DNA from: Meira nashicola
Taxonomy: Eukaryota; Basidiomycota; Exobasidiomycetes; Exobasidiales; Brachybasidiaceae
Reading direction: 5' to 3'
Assembly: GCA_001600355.1 (NCBI GenBank)
Contig: BCJU01000001.1
Location: 4,526,013-4,590,012, forward strand
DNA length: 64,000 bases
In this document: positions 50,494-59,569 of the stretch, one piece after another
Layout: every line of letters starts with the position of its first letter
Position numbering within the stretch: position 1 is the first letter of the stretch
Notes under the pieces: generated by a model
Database searches by the model: none
Seen by the model: the letters and a program-made list of their open reading frames with translations, nothing else
Told to the model about the DNA's origin: nothing
Program-made: the position numbers and the translations under genes

Positions 50494-52389
50494 ATGAAGT
50501 ACTCCTTGACATTTGCTGTTCTATTGAGCAGTTTGACTATTACGCTCAAGACATCATATGCAGCTCCCGTATCAGATTATGAATGGCCAGAACTTGTACA
50601 AAGACAAGCGGGTACAATACTTACCGATCCATCTAGTTTATCCGGACAATCATTCGATTTCGTCATCGTTGGTGGTGGATTGACAGGTTCAGTTGCAGCT
50701 TCACGTCTATCAGCAAATAGTGCAAAAAGAATTTTATTGGTTGAAGCAGGACGTGATTCACGCAATGATGACAAGATTAAATCATTCAGCGCATACACTG
50801 AAGCATTTGGTGATAATACGTATGATTGGAATTTCCAAACTGAACCTCAACAGCTTTCAAGTAATAAACAATACCCTATGCATCAAGGTAAGGGATTGGG
50901 AGGAAGTACGAGTATCAATGGAGGAGCATTCACCCTACCTCCTGCATCACAAATTGATGCTTTAGGAGATCTAGGTAACGATGGATGGAATTGGGATTCA
51001 TTGAAGCAGTACAATACCAAGTTCCAAAATTACAAACAACCAACGGAAGATCAAGTGAACAAATTAAAGGTAAAAGTTGACTCAGACGCTCACGGAACTT
51101 CTGGTCCTGTCACAATTGGATTCAGTGATCAAATGTACTTAGGCCCACAAGAAGATCTTTTCATTCAAGCACAAAAAGAAGCATTCAATGCATCTGCATT
51201 TGTCGATTTGGGAACAGGCAACGCTGGAGGCGGCTCTGGAATGATTCCGCAATATAACATTCCTGATTCAGGAGCAGATCGATTACGTGTAAGTTCAGCA
51301 ACGGCGTATTTGACTGAAGAAGTTGAAAAACGTTCAAATTTAGTCATTTTGACAAAAACAAGAGCAACGAAAATGCTTTATGCGACTCAGAGTCATGGTT
51401 ATGCTCAAGCATCAGGGGTTGAATTGCAACATGGAAAAGATGGACAAAAGGTCCAAGTGAATGCAAAGAATGTCATCATCGCTGCAGGTGCGATTCGAAC
51501 ACCAGTATTTTTAGAACAATCAGGTATTGGAGATCAATCGATCGTGAGTGGTTTGGGAATCGATTCAAGAGTTGATCTTCCGGGCGTTGGAAGAAATCTT
51601 TGTGAACAACAAAAAAACAACATCAATTCTGGAAAGGCTAAACAAGACGTTGGCGCTCAAAGTGGCAGTCCATCTTCTGCTATTTCACTTAATACTATCG
51701 ATCAAATAATGAATGGTAATACAACCTCTGTTCGTTCTTACATCGAGAATAATATCGATCAATGGGCACAACAAGCAGTCGATGCAGGTGCTTCAGCAAG
51801 CAAAGATGGCTTAATTAGTCAATACAAACTTATGATCAAAGGTATTTTTGAAGAACAATGGCCAGTTTCAGAAACGTTTTTTATTACACTTGATGATTCT
51901 TTCATGCAACAAATGTGGGCTTTATTAAGCTTTTCTCGTGGTTACGTTCATGCAACTTCGAGTAATACATGGGATCAACCCAAACTTGATCCGCGTTATT
52001 GGTCTGCACCAATTGATATGGACATTCAAGTTGCTGCTAATCGTGGAGCAAGAAAGATTTTCAATACAAATGCAATGATGTCTGATTTACAAAGTGCAGA
52101 AAAAACACCTGGATATGATCAAATTCCACAAACGAAGGAACAGGGTGATTATGATCAATGGAAACAATACATCTTGGATGGATTTGAAAGTGTTTGGCAT
52201 CCTATTGGAACGGCAGCAATGATGCCACGTAAATTAGGAGGAGTAGTAAATTCTCAATTTAAAGTTTACGGAACGAATAATATCTTTGTTATCGATTCAA
52301 GTATTTTGCCTATGCAACTTTCCACTCATCTTTCTTCTACTTTATACGCAATCGCAGAACGTGCAGCTGACATTCTTGGTAAACTTTGA
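50494..52389 (+). CDS. Secreted GMC-family FAD oxidoreductase
   Basis: 631 residues, intronless, with a signal peptide (MKYSLTFAVLLSSLTITLKTSYA). The FAD-binding fold begins at about residue 54 (FDFVIVGGGLTGSVAASRL, with the ribose-binding Glu in LLVEAGRDS). GMC signature 1 is GKGLGGSTSINGGAF and signature 2 is GAIRTPVFLEQSGIG. Both active-site histidines are present: His569 in WHPIGTAAM and His612 in STHLSS. The family includes glucose oxidase, aryl-alcohol oxidase and glucose dehydrogenase; it oxidises an alcohol or sugar and produces H2O2 or reduces quinones. The substrate cannot be read off the sequence. Secretion suggests a role outside the cell. Confidence 0.92.
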   Translation: MKYSLTFAVLLSSLTITLKTSYAAPVSDYEWPELVQRQAGTILTDPSSLSGQSFDFVIVGGGLTGSVAASRLSANSAKRILLVEAGRDSRNDDKIKSFSAYTEAFGDNTYDWNFQTEPQQLSSNKQYPMHQGKGLGGSTSINGGAFTLPPASQIDALGDLGNDGWNWDSLKQYNTKFQNYKQPTEDQVNKLKVKVDSDAHGTSGPVTIGFSDQMYLGPQEDLFIQAQKEAFNASAFVDLGTGNAGGGSGMIPQYNIPDSGADRLRVSSATAYLTEEVEKRSNLVILTKTRATKMLYATQSHGYAQASGVELQHGKDGQKVQVNAKNVIIAAGAIRTPVFLEQSGIGDQSIVSGLGIDSRVDLPGVGRNLCEQQKNNINSGKAKQDVGAQSGSPSSAISLNTIDQIMNGNTTSVRSYIENNIDQWAQQAVDAGASASKDGLISQYKLMIKGIFEEQWPVSETFFITLDDSFMQQMWALLSFSRGYVHATSSNTWDQPKLDPRYWSAPIDMDIQVAANRGARKIFNTNAMMSDLQSAEKTPGYDQIPQTKEQGDYDQWKQYILDGFESVWHPIGTAAMMPRKLGGVVNSQFKVYGTNNIFVIDSSILPMQLSTHLSSTLYAIAERAADILGKL

Positions 52390-52936
52390 GCACGCCTTAT
52401 TACCATTGTATTTCTAAGAACATATCCACCTATTCAGAGAAATCTATGTCATTATGATTCATCATATCTCATGAGCTAGTATATAATTAGTCACATTCGG
52501 AGCCTTTTAAGGAGCTGGGCGCGAAATACTAAAAAGCCGCGCTTGGTATAACATAAGCAAGCAGTTATTATATTAGGTTAAAAAATCGGACCGCTTCTCA
52601 GAAAAGTCAAGCGAATTTCAATTCCATTCAAAGACAAAGGATGACAGTTCGGACTTCCGAGCATTTATGCACGAACGTTCATATGACAACGGTAACCGTT
52701 GTATGTAATATACGTGCATACACATACACACTATGCAACCGAACGAAACGCCGACGCGGCACCGGCGTCCATAGTATGCTAATTAAGTAAAAAACGTCTT
52801 AATGCAGCCACACCTCATTTTTTTGGGGGGGGGGGGAGAAGGGGGCAAAAAGGAGAATTGAATAAGTAAAAAAAAAGTTGTGCTCATACCCTTGCCTCAT
52901 ATCTTCCATTTACTTGTATTACTTGCTTGTGTCAAG
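52390..52936. other. Intergenic region with a poly-G tract
   Basis: No gene. It contains a run of 12 G at 52825-52836 (after eight T), CGGCACCG at 52757, and an in-frame GTG at 52880 that is not used as start. Confidence 0.55.
52757..52764. promoter_or_regulatory. CGG-CA-CCG site upstream of the Gfo/Idh gene
   Basis: 180 bp upstream of the ATG at 52937, in a short GC-rich stretch. Confidence 0.3.
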
Positions 52937-54118
52937 ATGACAATTTCAATCTTTAATGTTGTCTTTGCGGGTGCAGGAGGAATTAACTTTGGTTCGCCAG
53001 AAGGACCGTGGAATCATAGTGAACGATTGGAAAATGTGTTGGGAGAACGATTAAGGGTATTAGCAATCATTGATCCAATTTTAAACCTTGCAAAACAACG
53101 TATTGAAGAAAAACAATTGAGGGCAAACAATGCATATTCACAAACACAATGTTTTGCAACAATTCAAGAGGCAGCTGAAAATATTTCAAAAGATACAATA
53201 ATTCATTTGATCGTGATTGGAATTCCACCTCATTTTAGAGGAACAGAAGTAAAGGGAAAAGATACAGACGTTCAAATTTTTAATGCATTCCCAAACGCAA
53301 AAGGAATTTTAACAGAAAAGCCAGTTTCAGCATCAGATCCAACAAAGTATGACTGTGATTCGGTTGCAAAACATTATAAAGACTTCAAAGGTGTAACGAG
53401 TGTAGGTTATGTTTTACGTTATTTAAATGTTGTTCAAACATTAAAAAAGATAATGGAAAAAGAAGAAATTATACCAATGTGTATAAATGCACGTTATATA
53501 ATGGCATACGAACAAACAATAAAGTTACATTGGTGGAATAAAGATGTTTCTTGTGGTCCAATTGTAGAACAAGCAACGCATTTTATCGATTTAATTCGTT
53601 ATTTATCCGGATCAAAGATTGATCATTCTTCCATTCAAGCAAGAACAGTTGAACATACATGCCCTGCAGGTAAATTAAACAAGATTGGATTTGATGAAAA
53701 TCTTCTTATTCCATCAGAACAGCGTATTCCACGTATAACTACAGCTTCATGGAAGCATGATTATGGTACGATTTCAACTTTAATTCATGGAGTTGCATTA
53801 CATGGATCAGATTATTCAACTGAAATTGACATTATTGCTGATGGTTGGCTTTTACGTTTATCGAATTTATACCAAACCAATCCAAAACTTGCAATTCTTA
53901 AAAATGGTGCAAGTGAATATGAAATTATATGTGAAAATGATGATCCATTCCAAACAGAAATTCAAGCAATCGTTGATGAAATTGATTCAAGAGAAAAAGT
54001 GGGAGGAAAGATTTTAAGTAAGTATGATGATGCTTTAGCTACGTACAAGATGACATGGGAAATTCGAAAGGCGGGCGAAGCAGAGCAAAGTAAAAAATGT
54101 AATTCATTGATTATGTAA
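52937..54118 (+). CDS. Gfo/Idh/MocA-family NAD(P)-dependent oxidoreductase
   Basis: 393 residues from the ATG at 52937; the longer frame begins with GTG and would add a spurious hydrophobic leader. The Rossmann fold starts at once (FNVVFAGAGGINFGSPEGPW), then RVLAIIDPILNLA, and the family EKP appears as LTEKPVSAS at about residue 133. The C-terminal domain contains GPIVEQATHFIDLIRYLSGS, which matches the GGxxxDxGxHxxD region. The NFGSPEGPWNHS start marks an uncharacterised fungal subfamily of sugar-like dehydrogenases. Substrate unknown. Its stop is 8 bp from the stop of the convergent SDR gene, so their transcripts must overlap. Confidence 0.85.
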   Translation: MTISIFNVVFAGAGGINFGSPEGPWNHSERLENVLGERLRVLAIIDPILNLAKQRIEEKQLRANNAYSQTQCFATIQEAAENISKDTIIHLIVIGIPPHFRGTEVKGKDTDVQIFNAFPNAKGILTEKPVSASDPTKYDCDSVAKHYKDFKGVTSVGYVLRYLNVVQTLKKIMEKEEIIPMCINARYIMAYEQTIKLHWWNKDVSCGPIVEQATHFIDLIRYLSGSKIDHSSIQARTVEHTCPAGKLNKIGFDENLLIPSEQRIPRITTASWKHDYGTISTLIHGVALHGSDYSTEIDIIADGWLLRLSNLYQTNPKLAILKNGASEYEIICENDDPFQTEIQAIVDEIDSREKVGGKILSKYDDALATYKMTWEIRKAGEAEQSKKCNSLIM

Positions 54119-54126
54119 ATATGTCA

Positions 54127-54951
54127 TTAAGGCAAGGTGTAACCACCATCAATAATAGTATCACTACCTGTTTGATAGCTAGAAGCATCTGAAGCAAGAT
54201 AAAGATATAAACCTTTTATTTCTTTCACATCACCTTGACGACCCAAGACTGCCATTCGATAAGCTTCATTTATGCATTTTGGAGAAGCACCAAGCTTTGT
54301 ATTAAAGAAACCAGGTGAAACGATATTCACTCTTGCAAATTCACGCCATTCTCTTGCTAAAGATTTACCTAATTGAGTAATTGCTGCTTTCGTTGCATTA
54401 TAAACAGGTTGATCAACAGGTACATTAACTATATGAGCAGAAATTGAACTTGTTAAAATTAAATTTCCTTTACCTTGACGTTTAAATACTTCTCCTGCAT
54501 ATTTTGCACAAAAGAATGCTCCTCCAACATTAACATCCATTTGACGTTTAAATTCTTCTTCTGTTTGTTCTAAGATTGGTTTGGAGATTGACATTCCAGC
54601 ATTGGCAATAAAAACGTCCAATTTACCAAATTTATTAACGATTTCAGAAATTGTTTGTTGAACTGATTTTCCATCCGAGATTTCACATTGAAATGCTTTA
54701 GCTTGAACATTATGCAATTTCATCAATCGTTCACAATGTTGAATTGCATTTGTGTTTGTATTATAAATTAATGCTAAATCACCTCCTGCTTCTGCAATTG
54801 CTTCTGCTACTGATAATCCAATTCCATCTGATGCACCAGTGATTGCTACCAATTTACCTTTCATGTTTAATTGATCAAAAACATTTTTAGGTGTTTCAGG
54901 AACAGGTTTTGGTTCTCTGATAGTTGCGCAATCTTCAATTGACATTGACAT
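54127..54951 (-). CDS. SDR-family reductase, sorbose reductase/mannitol dehydrogenase-like
   Basis: 274 residues from the ATG at 54951 (another ATG lies two codons later); the longer frame starts with GTG. Motifs: TGASDGIG for NADP binding at about residue 39, IANAGMS, the catalytic Ser in LTSSISAH, YNATKAA (YxxxK) and SPGFFNT. The leading VFDQLNMKGK and the ending SYQTGSDTIIDGGYTLP match fungal sorbose reductase/NADP-mannitol dehydrogenase proteins, which interconvert ketoses and polyols in the cytosol. Mannitol or another polyol is the best guess. It converges with a putative sugar dehydrogenase, hinting at a shared carbohydrate role, but each has its own promoter. Confidence 0.88.
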   Translation of the reverse strand: MSMSIEDCATIREPKPVPETPKNVFDQLNMKGKLVAITGASDGIGLSVAEAIAEAGGDLALIYNTNTNAIQHCERLMKLHNVQAKAFQCEISDGKSVQQTISEIVNKFGKLDVFIANAGMSISKPILEQTEEEFKRQMDVNVGGAFFCAKYAGEVFKRQGKGNLILTSSISAHIVNVPVDQPVYNATKAAITQLGKSLAREWREFARVNIVSPGFFNTKLGASPKCINEAYRMAVLGRQGDVKEIKGLYLYLASDASSYQTGSDTIIDGGYTLP

Positions 54952-55014
54952 TTTGTTTGATTGATAGATGGTTGTTGAAAAGATAGAATTTGAACTATAA
55001 ACTGACCCCACAAA

Positions 55015-55020
55015 TTTATA
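55015..55020 (-). promoter_or_regulatory. TATA box of the SDR gene
   Basis: TATAAA on the minus strand, 64 bp before the ATG at 54951. Confidence 0.45.
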
Positions 55021-55106
55021 TCACATTTAATTTCATGCCCGGCACTCTTTTACGGTCCGAACAAGTTGGCATGAGCGGCACCTTTAAAAATTAAATACTA
55101 GCAAAG

Positions 55107-55114
55107 CGGTGCCG
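55107..55114. promoter_or_regulatory. CGG-TG-CCG site between the SDR and F-box genes
   Basis: Lies in the 258-bp divergent spacer, about 100 bp from the F-box ATG and 156 bp from the SDR ATG. Confidence 0.35.
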
Positions 55115-55209
55115 GAAGAAAAGGCGTTTGACAATATTTTATTAAGAAGTTTTCATCTTGCTGAGCAAATTAATGATAAACCCTAACAACCACCACCATA
55201 AAAATCAAA

Positions 55210-56748
55210 ATGACTAAAACTTCCTTTTCTTCATTTCCAGCAGAAGTATTTGAAGAAATCTTTTTGCATCTTAATACGATCGAATTAGTCAAGCTTGAAC
55301 TCGTTTGTAAAAGCTGGAAAGAATTCATTCGAACATGCTCAGCACTTTGGAAAAGATGTGATTATTTAGATTCTCAACCCAAAATCTGTTCAACAAAAGT
55401 TGCAAAAGTTATTCAACTTCATCGAGAACGTAGTCAAGAGCAAATTGAAAAAGATGAAAACGAAATCAAAAAAGAAGAAACTGTTGAAAATGGCAATCTT
55501 GATTCGATCTCAGTCCCAATCTATTTAGACGCGGTGGTTGATGAGGAAGTGGTAAAAATTATGCAAGTCGTAAAAGCTAGCAATGTTAAAAAACTTTGGA
55601 TCGTGATTGCAAAACAAAGCCCTTTCAAGCGTAATGATGGCTTCAAATATAAAGTCACTCTTGAAAGGGTGAAAAAAGTGGTTCATTTTGTCCGTTTTTC
55701 ACTTTTAAAGTGTGATAGATTGATTTCATTACGATTGGTGAGCACTATGGATGTCAACGTAGAGCAATTAAATCAAAATAATCTAGCAGAAAACCCGTTG
55801 TACAAGTGCAAGTTGAATGATATCTTTATCTCTGGTATCTCGTATAACACCTTCCTTCCTCAAGAGATGTATCGTACAATTCTTTCAAAGGCTAAAGTGG
55901 TAGAACTAACCTTTGGATTAGGTAAGGATATGGTTTTCGAATCAAAAGCATGGGAAATTATTGAAATTGCAGAAGATACACTGGAAATTTGTCGATTTGA
56001 TTATCAATTAAACAAGAAGGATGAAATTGATAATTCATTCACACCAAAGATTATTAGTTTCCCTCAACTTAAAGAACTTACAATTGATGTTTTTGCAACG
56101 GTAGATGGACCGAAAAGAAGTAGATGGCAATATTCACCGATTTGTCCAAATCTTAAACTTCTTAGAGTTTTGGATCAGACTCCAAAATGGATTTTCGAAC
56201 ATCTGATCAGCAATTCAATCACTTATCTTCATGTCGAATTATACCCACATCATGCAAAAGCAATCTTACAAGGCTTAAAGCGTTGTACAAAGTTGGAAAA
56301 TTTATCTTTAGGCTATATGCCTGGTTATGATTCATACATCAGTGAAAGCAACGATACTGAATTCATGAACAAATCCGATTTAACGTTTAACATGCTCAGT
56401 TTCACTACTGCAACTTTACCTTTACGTGAATTATGCCTTCTTGGATTTAAACTTAATGGTCTTACTCAATTTCTAAAAAAACGTAAAGAATGTCAATTCT
56501 CTTCAAATGTTGAAATTGTGAAAATGGTAAGTTGTCAAGATGATCATCAAGGAACAATTGAATGGATAAAAGAGAATATCGAAAAAGTAGAAATTATCAA
56601 CAATTATTCAAAAGAGCAAATTATGATTGGTAAAGAAATTAATGGTAGAAATCAATTTGAATGGCAAGAAAGTTTACCTCCACCTTTTGGCATTGAGGCA
56701 CTTCATTTACCACCAAGTCAACAAGATTGTACTTCACAGATTCAATAA
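55210..56748 (+). CDS. F-box protein with a leucine-rich-repeat-like body
   Basis: 512 residues, intronless. The F-box is at residues about 7-50: FPAEVFEEIFLHLNTIELVKLELVCKSWKEFI, with the typical LP/FP start and the VCKSW core (listed here only by region, 11-40). The rest is a series of Leu/Ile-rich segments such as FPQLKELTIDVFA, CPNLKLLRVLD and CTKLENLSLGYM, spaced like the irregular repeats of fungal F-box/LRR proteins. F-box proteins bind Skp1 and bring substrates to SCF ubiquitin ligases. The substrate is unknown. There is no signal peptide or membrane helix. Such proteins form large fast-evolving families in fungi. Confidence 0.83.
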   Translation: MTKTSFSSFPAEVFEEIFLHLNTIELVKLELVCKSWKEFIRTCSALWKRCDYLDSQPKICSTKVAKVIQLHRERSQEQIEKDENEIKKEETVENGNLDSISVPIYLDAVVDEEVVKIMQVVKASNVKKLWIVIAKQSPFKRNDGFKYKVTLERVKKVVHFVRFSLLKCDRLISLRLVSTMDVNVEQLNQNNLAENPLYKCKLNDIFISGISYNTFLPQEMYRTILSKAKVVELTFGLGKDMVFESKAWEIIEIAEDTLEICRFDYQLNKKDEIDNSFTPKIISFPQLKELTIDVFATVDGPKRSRWQYSPICPNLKLLRVLDQTPKWIFEHLISNSITYLHVELYPHHAKAILQGLKRCTKLENLSLGYMPGYDSYISESNDTEFMNKSDLTFNMLSFTTATLPLRELCLLGFKLNGLTQFLKKRKECQFSSNVEIVKMVSCQDDHQGTIEWIKENIEKVEIINNYSKEQIMIGKEINGRNQFEWQESLPPPFGIEALHLPPSQQDCTSQIQ

Positions 56749-56815
56749 GTGTATTATACAAAAAATTTAATTTTTATAACTCTTCCTCCATTTTACCTAA
56801 TTAAAACGGCATAAA

Positions 56816-56823
56816 CGGAGCCG
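56816..56823. promoter_or_regulatory. CGG-AG-CCG site, first of two, upstream of the sugar transporter
   Basis: 333 bp upstream of the ATG at 57149; the reverse complement CGGCTCCG occurs upstream of S10 copies 2 and 6. Confidence 0.35.
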
Positions 56824-56921
56824 AAATCAAAAGAAATCCTTTTGACAGCTGACAGCGGGTTATTGAGAGTTTCTTTTTCTGTGCTCCGGAGTACTTGACT
56901 CCTGTCATTTTCAAATAATTT

Positions 56922-56929
56922 CGGAGCCG
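56922..56929. promoter_or_regulatory. CGG-AG-CCG site, second of two, upstream of the sugar transporter
   Basis: 227 bp upstream of the ATG and 106 bp from the first copy. Confidence 0.35.
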
Positions 56930-57148
56930 TATTTTCCTCATTCCTTCTGCGAAGACTGTTTTTTTGAGCAAGGACAATACCTCTCCGTCCCCACATTTCG
57001 AAAAAGTGAAAATAATTAATCAAAATTGAAGGAAGTAATAAGCTTAAAAGGAATGAGTTCCTCTTTCTTTTTCTTTTTCTTTCCAAAAATCACCCCAATT
57101 CTCATCACCATTAATAACATATTCTCGTGAATCAAACATTCAATCATC

Positions 57149-58964
57149 ATGCCAGGTGTAATGCCAGTTTTACCTTCTGGTGGAAAAGGAAGAAGCTTAC
57201 CTGCTCCAAAGCCGAGAACGTTCAGAGAAGCATTGCCTGCTCTGATCGTTGCTGCATTCGTTGCTTGGGGTGGTATTCTATTTGGTTATGATACGGGAGT
57301 TATTTCAGGTTTGTAGTAGCTGAGTTAGAGTGTTTCTATATAGCAAATTTCACTGAGAGTATGTCTCTTTACAGGCATTCTTGAAATGGAAAATTTTAAA
57401 GAACAATTTGGAACATATTATGAATATAATATTCCAGGTAATTTAATCGGTAAAGATAATCCACCTCAACCAGGTTGGTCTTTAAGTACAAGTCATCGTT
57501 CACTCGTAGTTTCAATCCTTTCCGCTGGTACTTTTGTTGGTGCAATGGCTTCTTCTTCAATGTCTGACTTTTTAGGTAGAAGACGTGGTTTACAATTTGC
57601 AATTATTATCTTTACCGTTGGTGTTATTATTCAATGTGTTGCAAAAGCAGTTCCTTTATTCGCTTTTGGAAGATTCGTTGCTGGTTTAGGTGTCGGTGCA
57701 ATCTCTTGCGTCGTTCCTTTATATCAATCAGAAATTAGTCCAGAATGGATTCGTGGTGCTTTAGTTACATGTTATCAATGGATGATCACAATCGGTTTAT
57801 TGATCGCTTCAATCGTTGATAATAGCACACAACATAGGCCAAATCAAAGCTCTTATTTAATTCCTATTGCAATGCAATTCATCTTTGCTTTTATTATCTT
57901 TACAGGATTGTTCATTTTACCTGAATCTCCACGTTGGTATATCAAAAAAGGTCAAAGAGAACTTGCAGCGAATTCATTAGCAAGACTTAATTCTTGTTTA
58001 CCTGACTCGGAATATGTGATTGCAGAGATTAATTGTATTCAAGCTTCTTTGGATTTAGAACTTCAATTAGGAAATGGTGGTTTTAAAGAAATATTTGAAA
58101 TGGGAGAACGTAAAATATTTACAAGAGTTGCAGTTGGAGCAATCTCTCAAGCATTACAACAACTAACTGGAATCAATTTCATTTTTTATTATGGCGTAAC
58201 TTTTTTCAAAAGTACAGGAGCCAAAAATCCATTTATATTTTCAATCATTTCAAATGTTGTAAACGTTTGTTCAACCGTACCAGGAATGTGGATGATGGAA
58301 CGTGTTGGTCGTCGTCCTTTATTCATTTATGGTGCAGTTTGGATGTTCGTTTCTCAATTAATCGTTGCTGCAGTTGGATCAGCTGAACCAATTTCAAATC
58401 GTCCTGCTCAAGCTGCTGCGGTTGCATTTGTTTGTATTTATATTGCGGGTTTCGCAGCAACTTGGGGTCCTGCAACTTGGGTTTATACGGGTGAAACTTA
58501 TCCACTTTCTGTTCGTGCAAAAGGAATAAGTATAAGTACAGGTTCACAATGGATTTGGAATTTCGGTATTGGTTATGCAACACCATGTGAGTTAAATCAC
58601 TTGACAAAGATACTAACTATAAATTATACTGACACCTTTCATACTTGTATTGGTTTCAGATCTCGTCGATCAAGGTCCAGGTAAAGCTGGTTTAGGTCCT
58701 CATGTTTTCTTTATTTGGGCAGGCTGTTGTCTTATTTGCATCTTATTTGCTTATCTTTGCATTAATGAAACTAGTGGTCTTACACTAGAAGAAGTTGATG
58801 AATTGGTAGCAACTGTAAGTCCAAGAAAATCAAACGCTCTTAATAAAGAACTTAAACAACGTCGTGTTTATTCAATCAAAGAAGGTGGATCAATTCCAGA
58901 TGAAGAACAAAAAAATGAATTGGATCAAGAAAAATTATCACCGGTTGAAGAAAAGAAAAAGTAA
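57149..58964 (+). CDS. MFS sugar transporter, three exons
   Basis: Exons 57149-57308, 57375-58586 and 58660-58964 encode 558 residues. Introns are 66 bp (GTTTGT...CAG, phase 1) and 73 bp (GTGAGT...CAG, phase 1). The first exon carries helix 1 with GGILFGYDTGVISG, missed if only the long exon is read. Sugar-porter motifs: DFLGRRRGLQ, FGRFVAGLGVGAISCVVPLYQSE, PESPRWYIKKG, QQLTGINFIFYYG, and a final NETSGLTLEEVDEL in place of PETKG. It should import hexoses at the plasma membrane; a sensor role cannot be excluded but the C tail is short. The second intron restores GYATPYLVDQGPGKAGLG. Confidence 0.93.
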
Positions 58965-59192
58965 CACCCAAAGAAGAAAAAGTTGTGGCACAAGATTAAG
59001 ACTCGAATTCTAATGATAACAGACTTTACCATTTTATCTTTATGTAAATCTCTCACTCCCAATCAGATCTCTTTTATGACACACAAAGCTGTGCTAGTTT
59101 GTCGGAGGCAATCGATGCGTAGAGGGCGTAAACATTTCTTCGCCACGATGAAGGGGCTTAGTTTGGGTTGAAAAGGTAAACGAATTGAGGAC

Positions 59193-59200
59193 TATATAAA
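59193..59200 (+). promoter_or_regulatory. TATA box of the small secreted protein gene
   Basis: TATATAAA, 63 bp before the ATG at 59263. It begins an 18-bp sequence repeated exactly at 62955-62972. Confidence 0.55.
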
Positions 59201-59210
59201 GAGTGATAAT
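59193..59210 (+). repeat. 18-bp direct repeat, copy A
   Basis: TATATAAAGAGTGATAAT, identical to 62955-62972; AATTTTCT follows both copies 6-10 bp later. Confidence 0.5.
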
Positions 59211-59262
59211 GTGAACCCCAATTTTCTGCTTTCGTCCAAAACTATCTATAACTTCAAACGAA

Positions 59263-59495
59263 ATGAACTCTTATACTACTCAAACAGTCATCTTGTTAGC
59301 ATTGGCTTTATTTGCTGTAACGAAGGCAATGTCAGTCAATACACACAAAGCAACTCCTGCCGAGAAAAAAGAGATGGAGAATTTTGTTAAAGAAACAAAC
59401 AGTAAGTGGTTATTAAAATGGAATTGAATCAATCTTCTCATCAACTTTCTTCTCTATTTCATTTAGAAAAGTTCGAAATGACTGGACATGTCTGA
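59263..59495 (+). CDS. Small secreted protein, two exons
   Basis: Exons 59263-59401 and 59467-59495 join across a 65-bp phase-1 intron (GTAAGT...TTTAG) to 55 residues. The N terminus is a clear signal peptide (MNSYTTQTVILLALALFAV). The mature part is short and Lys/Glu-rich with no cysteines (VNTHKATPAEKKEMENF ... KKFEMTGHV). A TATA box at the usual distance and a proper intron support a real gene, although the reading frame is too short to be found without splicing. No family is recognised. It ends 74 bp from the convergent P450. Confidence 0.62.
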
Positions 59496-59569
59496 TTTCA
59501 ATCTTTTTAAAAAAGAGCTGGTCTCTGTTGGTTGATTTTTATGAATTATAGAATTAAAAAGAACAAATA

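Larger units (their letters stand above)
56749..57148. other. Promoter region of the sugar transporter
   Basis: No gene. Two CGGAGCCG sites (56816, 56922) and a CTCCGGAG palindrome (56884-56891) occur within 110 bp. A C/T-rich tract (57058-57085) precedes the start. Confidence 0.55.

Noticed and set aside
52880..52936. Hydrophobic leader on the Gfo/Idh protein
   Set aside because: It begins with GTG, and the Rossmann fold starts right after the ATG at 52937, as in a cytosolic enzyme.
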